In this document: piece by piece, positions 27,657 to 35,200 of the stretch | Layout of the letters: every line of letters begins with the position of its first letter | How positions within the stretch are numbered: position 1 is the first letter of the stretch | Assembly (NCBI GenBank): GCA_964546375.1 | Contig: CAZJJO010000009.1 | Location: forward strand, 1 to 39,261 | Length of the DNA: 39,261 nucleotides | Reading direction: 5' to 3' | Source of the DNA: CAYVFM01 sp964546375 | GTDB taxonomy: Bacteria; Gemmatimonadota; Gemmatimonadetes; Palauibacterales; Palauibacteraceae | Made by a program: the position numbers and the translations under genes | The notes under the pieces: model-generated | The model's database searches: none | Seen by the model: only the letters and a program-made list of their open reading frames with translations | Told to the model about the DNA's origin: nothing

Positions 27657-27670
27657 ACTGAGAACGTACG
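27654..27670. repeat. Small hairpin element, copy 2
   Basis: CGTAC-TGAGAAC-GTACG, the partner of the element at 27531-27547. It lies 46 bp beyond the response-regulator stop, so it would be in that transcript's 3' end. No T-tract is present. Confidence 0.55.
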
Positions 27671-27715
27671 TCGAGGAGGGGCGAGAAAGCGCGACGCCGA
27701 GATGCGCCGATCTCG

Positions 27716-29083
27716 TCACTCGTCGAGGTTGTAGTCCTTGATCTTGTAGAGCAGCGCCCGGTAGCTCAGGTCGAGCAGCTCGGCCGCCTCGGTCTTGTTG
27801 CCCTCGGTGATCTCGAGCGCGCGGGCGATGAGGCGGCGCTCCAGCTCGGCGGTCCGCTTCTTCACGGACAGCTCGTCGGCGGGAAGCTGCTCCGGGGCGG
27901 GGGTGCTGACGGCGGCGGGGTCGCGGACGGCCTCGGGGAGGCCCTGGAGCTGGACGGTGGGGGGCTCGGAGAGGACCATGGCCCGCTCGACGGCATTCTC
28001 CAGCTCCCGGACGTTGCCGGGCCAGGGGTACTCCATCATCCGCTCCATGGCCTCGGGATCGAACTCCTCGAAGCGGAGGTCCAGCTCGCGGTTGTGGTCC
28101 TCCAGGAAGTGCCGGGCCAGCAGGGGGATGTCCTCCCGTCGGTGCCGCAGCGGCGGGAGGTGGATCTTGACGACGTTGATCCGATAGTAGAGGTCCGAGC
28201 GGAAGTCCCCCGCCTCGACGTCCGCCTCCAGGTCCCGGGCGGTGGCGGCCAGCACCCGCACGTCCACGTCGCGCTCGGTCGAGGCGCCGACCCGCCGGAT
28301 CTCCCCCTCCTGGAGGGCGCGGAGCAGCTTGACCTGGAGCTGCTGCGGCAGCTCGCCGATCTCGTCCAGGAAGAGGGTGCCGCCGTCGGCCTCCTCGAAC
28401 AGGCCCGCCCGGTCCGAGTCCGCCCCGGTGAAGGACCCCTTCGTGTGGCCGAACAGCTCCGACTCCAGGAGGTTCTCGGGGATGGCCCCGCAGTTGACGG
28501 GGACGAAGCTGGCGTCGCGGCGCTGCGAGTTCCGGTGGATCAGGCGGGCGAACAGCTCCTTGCCGGTCCCGCTCTCGCCGCTGATCAGCACGGTGGAGGG
28601 ATGGGGCGCCACCCGGTCGGCCAGGTCGATGGCCTGCTTCATCACCTCGCTGCGGGCCACGATCTCGGGGTGCCGGCGCTCGGGGTCGACCTCGCGCCGC
28701 AGGCGGTCCACCTCCCGGCGGAGGTTCTCGCGCTCCTCGGCCTTCCTCAGCACCAGCAGCAGCTCGTCGCCGGAGAAGGGCTTGCCGACGTAGTCGTAGG
28801 CCCCCTCCTGCATCGCCTCCACCGCCAGCTCGTGGCTGCCGTAGGCGGTCATCATGATCACCAGGGCCCGACCGCCCTCCTCCCGGTAGGTGCGGAGGAA
28901 CTCCATCCCGTCCATGCCGGGCATCCGGACGTCGCACAGGATCAGGTCCGGCGCCTCCTCGCGGGCCGCCTCCAGGCCCTCCTCGCCGCCGGACGCGGTC
29001 AGGACCTCGTAGTCCTCGTCCTCCAGCAGGAGGGAGACGGTGCGCCGCGCCCCCTCGTCGTCGTCGATCACCAGGACCTTCAC
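27716..29083 (-). CDS. NtrC-family sigma-54 response regulator (GSFTGA variant)
   Basis: A 455-residue regulator. Receiver (1-120): VIDDDE, phospho-acceptor D51 in LILCDVRMPGMDG, K101 in YVGKPF. A coiled linker (115-135) leads to an AAA+ domain with Walker A GESGTGKE (169-176), Walker B GTLFLDEIGE, YPWPGNVREL, and a clear Fis-type helix-turn-helix at the end (ALEITEGNKTEAAELLDLSYRALLYKIKDY). The sigma-54 loop is GSFTGA at 216-221, an Ala-to-Ser change from the consensus. It starts with GTG overlapping the kinase stop (GTGA), so the pair is a two-component system. Location next to glnA and glutamate dehydrogenase suggests nitrogen control, by inference only. Confidence 0.94.
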   Translation of the reverse strand: MKVLVIDDDEGARRTVSLLLEDEDYEVLTASGGEEGLEAAREEAPDLILCDVRMPGMDGMEFLRTYREEGGRALVIMMTAYGSHELAVEAMQEGAYDYVGKPFSGDELLLVLRKAEERENLRREVDRLRREVDPERRHPEIVARSEVMKQAIDLADRVAPHPSTVLISGESGTGKELFARLIHRNSQRRDASFVPVNCGAIPENLLESELFGHTKGSFTGADSDRAGLFEEADGGTLFLDEIGELPQQLQVKLLRALQEGEIRRVGASTERDVDVRVLAATARDLEADVEAGDFRSDLYYRINVVKIHLPPLRHRREDIPLLARHFLEDHNRELDLRFEEFDPEAMERMMEYPWPGNVRELENAVERAMVLSEPPTVQLQGLPEAVRDPAAVSTPAPEQLPADELSVKKRTAELERRLIARALEITEGNKTEAAELLDLSYRALLYKIKDYNLDE

Positions 29084-30459
29084 GTCGCCTCCTCCTCCGG
29101 AGCCCGGGGCAGCAGGACGGTGAAGACGGCGCCCCCCTCGGGGCGGTCGTCCGCCCGGATCGTGCCGCCCATCCCGTCCACCAGCCGCGCCGACACGGCG
29201 AGCCCCAGGCCGGTGCCCCGGCCGGGCTCCTTGGTGCTGTAGAAGGGATCGAAGAGCTGGTGGGCCTCGCCCTCCTCGAGGCCCGTCCCGTCGTCCAGGA
29301 CCCGGACCGCCACCACCTCGTCGCCGGCCTCGAAGCGGGGCTCGGGCACCCCCGCGGCCGCCGCCTCCAGCCGTCGCGCGTGCGAGAAGTCCACCGCCTC
29401 GGGATCGTCCTCGCGCCGCGGAGGGCGACCGACCGGCGGCACCTCCGGGGCCGCCTCCCGGGTCACCTCCACCCGGATGCGCCCGGGGGAGCCGGCCTCC
29501 TCCACGGCGTCGCACGCGTTCAGCAGGAGGTTGACGAGCACCTGCTGGAGCTGGTGGGGATCGGCCACGATCTCCGGCACGTCCTCCTCCACCTCCACCT
29601 CGACCTCCTTGCCCTTCAGCCGTCCCTGGGCCGCCAGCAGCTCCACGGTGCGGTCGACCACCTCCCCGGGTCGGACGGCCGACGCCTCGCCCTCCCGGGG
29701 ACGGGCGTACTCGAGCAGGCCCCGGACGATGCGGTCGATGCGGCGGGCCTCGTGCTCGATGCCCTCCACCCACTCGGCCGTCTCCGCCTCCGCTCCGGCC
29801 TCCCCTCCGCCGTCCGCGGCCGCCGGATCGTCCGCCGTCGGGTCGCCGGCCTGCCGCCCGTCCGCCCCCCGCCGGCGCGCGATCTCCAGGTAGCCCATGA
29901 TCGCGTTCAGGGGGTTGCCCACCTCGTGGGCCACGCCGGCGGCCAGCCGGCCGACCGTGGCCATCTTCTCGGCCCGCACCAGCTCGTTCTTCGCCTCGGT
30001 CAGCGCCCGGTTGGCCTCATCCAGCGAACGGACGTTCTCCTCCAGGGCCCGCTGGTTCCGGATGAGGCGGTCGGCCATCCGGTTGACGCTGGCCGCGAGC
30101 CGCCGAAGCTCGCTGGAGCCCCGGGGCTCCAGCCGCACCTCGTGCTCGCCGTCGGCGATCCGCTCGGCCCGCTCGGCCATCCGGCGGACCGGGCGGACGA
30201 CCAGGCTGCGCAGCATGTAGTCCCCGAACAGCAGGAGGACCGCCACGTCGACCAGGAGCAGCCCGCCCAGCCCGACGACGATCTGGCGCGGCGTGGGGCC
30301 CTCGGGCATCCAGACCAGGCCGGCGGCGGCCACGGCCAGCACCGCCCCCGCCATGAGCAGGCCCAGCCCGACCAGGAGCTGGAACCGGAGGGAGCCGGGG
30401 CTCCCGTCCCCGTCGCCGGGCGGGGCCGCGTCCTGGTCGGGGGCGGGTTCCGGGGGCAT
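29080..30459 (-). CDS. Two-helix sensor histidine kinase
   Basis: A 459-residue membrane kinase, cognate to the adjacent regulator. Two membrane helices (about 26-50 and 60-80) are separated by only a few residues, so there is almost no periplasmic sensor. A HAMP domain (about 82-135) and a coiled segment follow. The HisKA H-box has phospho-acceptor H178 in GVAHEVGNPLNAIMGYL. The HATPase has N-box LLNACDAV, G-boxes DDGTGL and GRGTGLGLAVSARLV, and F-box DPFYSTK. Odd points: an acidic Gly/Ala/Asp insertion of about 30 residues between the two dimerisation helices, and another insertion inside the ATPase domain before VVAVRVLDDG. NtrB-like enzymes are usually cytosolic, so this is at best a relative. 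It is transcribed away from glnA. Confidence 0.92.
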   Translation of the reverse strand: MPPEPAPDQDAAPPGDGDGSPGSLRFQLLVGLGLLMAGAVLAVAAAGLVWMPEGPTPRQIVVGLGGLLLVDVAVLLLFGDYMLRSLVVRPVRRMAERAERIADGEHEVRLEPRGSSELRRLAASVNRMADRLIRNQRALEENVRSLDEANRALTEAKNELVRAEKMATVGRLAAGVAHEVGNPLNAIMGYLEIARRRGADGRQAGDPTADDPAAADGGGEAGAEAETAEWVEGIEHEARRIDRIVRGLLEYARPREGEASAVRPGEVVDRTVELLAAQGRLKGKEVEVEVEEDVPEIVADPHQLQQVLVNLLLNACDAVEEAGSPGRIRVEVTREAAPEVPPVGRPPRREDDPEAVDFSHARRLEAAAAGVPEPRFEAGDEVVAVRVLDDGTGLEEGEAHQLFDPFYSTKEPGRGTGLGLAVSARLVDGMGGTIRADDRPEGGAVFTVLLPRAPEEEAT

Positions 30460-30599
30460 GGCTCGGTGCGGGACGAGGGACCTTCCGGGCGGGTCGTCGG
30501 CGGGCCGCCGGGGGCGACCGCCGGGCAGGAAGGTAACGGGGGGCCAGCCCCCCGGCCACGGGAGGGCCGGGGCGACGCCGCCCGCGGCCCGCGGCGGAA

Positions 30600-30728
30600 A
30601 GTGATATACACGTTTGAGCGATTATCTCACCTTAAAACGCTTATATATACGTATAGTTTCCTTATATATGCTCGTAGCGTTCTGTTTACGCCCGAACACT
30701 TGACATTGTAGCAGTTCTGGTTGATCTT
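30600..30728. promoter_or_regulatory. AT-rich divergent control region upstream of glnA
   Basis: About 130 bp that are mostly A+T inside a very GC-rich chromosome, between the kinase and glnA. Contents: AACGCT (30636-30641) and AGCGTT (30676-30681) as an inverted pair 40 bp apart; between and beside them two direct copies of CTTATATAT exactly 21 bp apart (30640, 30661), about two helical turns; and a perfect palindrome TATACGTATA (30646-30655). TTGACA at 30700-30705 followed after 17 bp by GATCTT is a possible glnA promoter. GATAAT-like boxes face the kinase. It looks like a protein-controlled divergent promoter, but the regulator is unknown. Confidence 0.6.
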
Positions 30729-30797
30729 GGGCGCGGTCGGCCGGCGACGTCGCCGGCCCTCGCCCTCGACTCCTTCCCTCCAGCCGGAAGCCCATCG

Positions 30798-32207
30798 ATG
30801 ACGCCGGACACGCTGTTCGCCGCGCCCGCCGAGCACGACGAGGAGACGCAGTTCGGCCGCTACGGCCGGGAGCTGGGCGAGCATCCCGAGCCGGAGGAGA
30901 TCCTGGAGCTGTGCCGCGCCCTGGACGTGCGCTTCCTGCGCCTCACCTTCACCGACATCCTCGGCCACACCAAGAACGTCGAGGTGCCGGCGTCCCAGTT
31001 CGGCAAGGCGCTGGACGGCGACATCCTGTTCGACGGCTCCTCCATCGAGGGCTTCGTCCGGATCGAGGAGAGCGACATGCTCCTCGAGCCGGACCTCTCC
31101 ACCTTCCGGGTCTTTCCCTGGGGCAACCCGGACGCGCGGGTCGCCCGGCTGATCTGCGACGTCAAGAACCCCGACGGGAGCCCGTTCGAGGGCGACCCCC
31201 GTCGGGCGCTGAAGCGGGTCGTCGGCGAGGCCGCCGAGATGGGCTACGTGATGAACGCCGGCGTGGAGGCGGAGTTCTTCCTCTTCCACCGCGACGACGA
31301 CGGCCGCCCCACCACGGAGACCCACGACCGGGGGGGCTACTTCGACCTCACGCCGGTGGACCTGGGGGAGAAGACGCGGCGGATGATCGTCAACGACCTG
31401 GAGGCGATGGGCTTCGAGGTGGAGGCGGCCCACCACGAGGTGGCCCCGGGCCAGCACGAGATCGACTTCAAGTACGCCGACGCGCTGACCACGGCCGACA
31501 ACCTGGCCACCTTCCGCTTCATCGTCCGGAACGCGGCCATGGCCCACGACCTCCACGCCACGTTCATGCCCAAGCCCATCGAGGCCCGGAACGGGTCGGG
31601 CATGCACACCCACCAGTCGCTGTTCCGGGACGGCGAGAACGCCTTCCACGACCCCGAGGGCGAGTACGAGCTCTCGGACGTGATGCGCTGGTACATCGGC
31701 GGCCTCAAGGAGCACGCACGGTCGCTGGCGGCCGTGACCAACCCGCTGGTCAACAGCTACAAGCGGCTCGTGCCGGGCTACGAGGCGCCGGTGAACATCG
31801 CCTGGTCGCGGCGCAACCGCTCGCCCCTGATCCGGGTCCCGGAGCGGCGCGGCGTCGGCACCCGCGTGGAGTTCCGGATGCCCGACCCCTCCTGCAACCC
31901 GTACCTGGCCCTGGCCGTCCAGCTGGCCGCCGGGCTGGACGGCGTCCGCAACCGGATCGACCCCGGCCCCTCGGTGGAGACCAACGTCTGGGAGCTGGAC
32001 GAGGCCGAGCGGGCGGAGCTGGGCATCGACACCCTGCCCCGGAACCTGGGCGAGGCCGTCGAGGAGCTGGTGGCCGACCCGGTGATGCAGGACGCCCTGG
32101 GCGACCACGTCCTGTCGCACTTCGCCGACGCCAAGCGCAAGGAGTGGAGCGAGTACGTCGCCCAGGTCACCGACTGGGAGATGGAGAACTACCTGGCCAC
32201 CTACTGA
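30798..32207 (+). CDS. glnA: Glutamine synthetase type I, alpha subgroup
   Basis: Converts glutamate and ammonia to glutamine. The 469-residue chain carries the beta-grasp segment (FTDILGHTKNVEVPASQFGKAL), DGSSIEGFVRIEESDM, EAEFFLF, AHHEVAPGQHEIDFKYADAL, KPIEARNGSGMHTHQSL, NSYKRLVPGYEAPVNIAWSRRNRSPLIR and RVEFRMPDPSCNPYLALAV. The C terminus (IDTLPRNLGEAVEEL) lacks the NLYDLPP adenylylation site, and the whole resembles the Bacillus GSI-alpha enzyme, which is feedback-inhibited instead. An N-terminal extension of about 25 residues is unusual. The ATG has GGAAG eight bases upstream. It faces an AT-rich control region, is divergent from an NtrBC-like pair and converges on glutamate dehydrogenase. 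Confidence 0.97.
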   Translation: MTPDTLFAAPAEHDEETQFGRYGRELGEHPEPEEILELCRALDVRFLRLTFTDILGHTKNVEVPASQFGKALDGDILFDGSSIEGFVRIEESDMLLEPDLSTFRVFPWGNPDARVARLICDVKNPDGSPFEGDPRRALKRVVGEAAEMGYVMNAGVEAEFFLFHRDDDGRPTTETHDRGGYFDLTPVDLGEKTRRMIVNDLEAMGFEVEAAHHEVAPGQHEIDFKYADALTTADNLATFRFIVRNAAMAHDLHATFMPKPIEARNGSGMHTHQSLFRDGENAFHDPEGEYELSDVMRWYIGGLKEHARSLAAVTNPLVNSYKRLVPGYEAPVNIAWSRRNRSPLIRVPERRGVGTRVEFRMPDPSCNPYLALAVQLAAGLDGVRNRIDPGPSVETNVWELDEAERAELGIDTLPRNLGEAVEELVADPVMQDALGDHVLSHFADAKRKEWSEYVAQVTDWEMENYLATY

Positions 32208-32255
32208 GGGAGTCCCCGGCAGGGGGAGGCCCGGCGCCAGAGGGGCGCGCGCCGG

Positions 32256-32273
32256 CCGGTCCTCCTAGACCGG
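32256..32273. terminator. Weak hairpin between convergent glnA and glutamate dehydrogenase
   Basis: CCGGTC/GACCGG, 6-bp stem with a 6-base loop that includes the stop codon of the minus-strand gene. It is the only symmetry in the 57-bp gap; weak and without T-tract. Confidence 0.25.
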
Positions 32274-35200
32274 ACCGGCCTCCCCGCCGGCGGCGTGACC
32301 GCGCACCGCGTGGACGGCCACCATCAGCGAGGAGAGGCTGGGGTGCTCGGCGGCCTTCACCTCGTCCAGCACCTGCCCCACCCGATCCAGCTCCTTGCGG
32401 TGGTCCCGGCGGTACTCGTCGAAGGCCCGCTCGACGTCCTGCGGGGCGTGCACGTCGCGGACGATCCTCGCCGCCATCCGGGCCCGGGCGGTCTCGAGCT
32501 CCAGCGACAGCGTCCGGCCGGCGCGCTGCTGCCACAGGTCCTCGCCCGAGGCCCGGTCCAGGGCCGACTGCAGCCAGGAGAAGTCGACCAGCTCGGTGAG
32601 GCCGAAGTAGACCTCGCCCACCACGTCGGCGCCGACGTCGTGGCGGCGGGCCAGCTCGGCCACGGGCAGGAGGCCGTCCAGGTACTCCAGGCTCGCGAGG
32701 TCGGCCGCCAGCCCCCCTCCGAGCCCGTCGGTCTCGTGGAGCGACCGCAGCCGATCCAGCTCTTCCCGCCGTTCGCCGGTCAGCAGGTTCGGGAGGTCCT
32801 GCCGCAGCCGGGTCACCGGCGTCTCGTAGCGGGCCACGGCCTCGCGGAGGCTGCGATCGGCGTCGCCGTGGGTCAGCAGCCAGCGGGCGGCCCGCTCCAG
32901 GGAGCGCGAGACCCGGAGGTGCCACTGCAGCTGGACGCCGGCGGGCACCTCCCCCTCCGCCGTCCGGAGCCGCCGGTAGGTCCCCTCGGCCCCGGCCAGG
33001 CGGGCGGCGCAGTACCAGGCCCGGACGACCCGCGCGGCGCTCCGCCCGGTCTCCCGCATGAGCTCCAGGTGGCAGGTGGCGCCCATCCGGTCCACGAACC
33101 GGTTGGTCAGCTCGGTGGCCACGATCCGCTCGCGCAGGGGGTGCTCCTCCAGCCGCCCTTCCTCCACCGCCTCCACCACCGGCTCCGGGAAGTACTCCCG
33201 CAGCAGCGACACCAGCGCCGGGTCGCCGGTCAGCTCCGAGGCCCGGATGCGCTCCTTCAGGTGCAGCTTGGAGTAGGAGAGCAGGATCGCCAGCTCGGGC
33301 CGGGTCAGCTCCAGGCCCTCCTCCTGGCGCTCCACCAGCTCCTCGGTGGTCGGCAGGTCCTCGAGGTTCCGGTCCAGCAGACCGTCGCGCTCGAGGCGCA
33401 CCAGGGCGTCCCGGAACTCGGCCGGGATCTCCCGCACCCGGCGCTGGTCCAGGCTGACCGCGAGGCTCTGGTCGTGGTTGTTGGAGAGGACCCGCCCGGC
33501 GACCTCCTCCGTCACCTCGTCCAGCAGCCGGTCCCGGCCCTCACGGTCCAGCGCCCCCTCCCGCACCTCAGCGTCCAGGAGGATCTTCAGGTTCACCTCG
33601 TGGTCCGACATGTCGACGCCGGCCGAGTTGTCCAGCGCGTCGGTGTTGATGCGGCCGCCCCCCAGGGCGTACTCGACGCGACCGCGCTGGGTGAAGCCCA
33701 GGTTGCCGCCCTCCCCCACCACGCTGGCCCGCAGGTCGGAGGCGTCGACCCGCACCCCGTCGTTCTGGGGGTCGCCCACCTCGCCGTGGCTCTCGTCCGA
33801 GGCCTTCACGTAGGTCCCGATCCCGCCGTTCCACAGCAGGTCGACGTCGGCCCCCAGGATGGCCCGGACCACCGCCTCGCCGTTCATCACCTCCGTCTGC
33901 ACGCCCAGGAGGTCGCGGGCCTCGGGCGGCAGCTCGATCTCCTTGGCGTCCCGGTCCCACACCCCGCCGCCCTCGCTGATCGCGTCCCCGTCGTAGTCCC
34001 GCCAGGTGGAGCGGTCCATCTCGAAGAGCCGCTCCCGCTCCCGGTAGGAGGCCTCGGGGTCCGGGTCCGGATCCAGGAAGACGTGGCGGTGGTCGAAGGC
34101 GGCCACCAGGCGGATGTTGCGGCTCAGGAGCATCCCGTTGCCGAAGACGTCGCCGCTCATGTCGCCGATGCCCGCTACCGTGAAGGTCTCCTCGGCGACG
34201 TCCTTGCCCATCTCGCCGAAGTGGCGCCGGACGCACTCCCAGGCGCCCCGGGCCGTGATCCCCAGCTCCTTGTGGTCGTAGCCCCGGGACCCGCCCGACG
34301 CGAAGGCGTCCCCCAGCCAGAACCCGTACTCGGCCGCCAGCTCGTTGGCCGTGTCCGACAGCTCGGCCGTCCCCTTGTCGGCGGCCACCACCAGGTAGGG
34401 GTCCTCCCCGTCCCGCACCACCGTCTCCGGCGGATGGACGACCTCTCCCGCCTCGATGTTGTCGGTCAGGTCGAGGAGGCCCCGGATGAACTCCTTGTAG
34501 CTCGCCACGCCCGCCCGCCGCAGCTCGCCGTCGTCGGCCGGCGGCTCCCGGACCACGAACGCCCCCTTGGCGCCGTCCGGGACGATGACGCTGTTCTTGA
34601 CCTGCTGGGTCTTGGCCAGCCCGAGCACCTCCACCCGGAAGTCCTCGCTGCGGTCGCTCCAGCGGATCCCCCCGCGGGCCACGGCCCCCATCCGGAGGTG
34701 GGCTCCCTCGGTGCGGGCCCCGCTGACGTAGATCTCGTAGCGGGGACGGGGGCGGGGCATCATCTCCACCTCGCGGCAGTCGAACTTCAGCGCCACCACC
34801 CCGCCGTCCCGCTCCCGGACCCGGGCCTGGTGGAAGTTCGTCCGGGTGGTGGCCCGGACCAGGTCGAGCAGGCGCCGGAACGTGCGGTCGTGCTCGATGC
34901 TGCGCACCGCGTCCAGGCGCTCGTGGTAGCGTCGGACCAGCCGCGCCACCCGGGCGTCGCGCCCGTCCTCGACCCCGGGGTCGTGGCGGGCCTCGAAGAT
35001 CTCGAACAGCAGGCGCGAGACCCGTGGATGCGAGGCGAGCGGCGTCCGCACCCCGGCCCGGCTGGCCACCGCCCCGATGCGGAACGCGTAGCCCGCGTAG
35101 GCCCGCAGCAGGGCCACCTGCCGCCAGGTCAGCCCCGCCGAGAGGATCAGCGAGTTGAGACGGTCGTCGGTGGCCTCGCGGCGGTGGACGGCCCGGAGCA

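Noticed and set aside
27399..27670. CRISPR-like array
   Set aside because: Only two diverged copies with unequal spacing and no uniform short repeats; not an array.
27346..27741. Plus-strand ORF through the repeat region
   Set aside because: Arg-rich, repeats in frame only because of the DNA repeat, runs antisense into the regulator gene; no ribosome site or homology.
30718..30732. Sigma-54 promoter for glnA (GG-N10-GC near 30719-30732)
   Set aside because: Only the two dinucleotides match; the TGGCAC and TTGC bodies are not present, so it is no better than chance.
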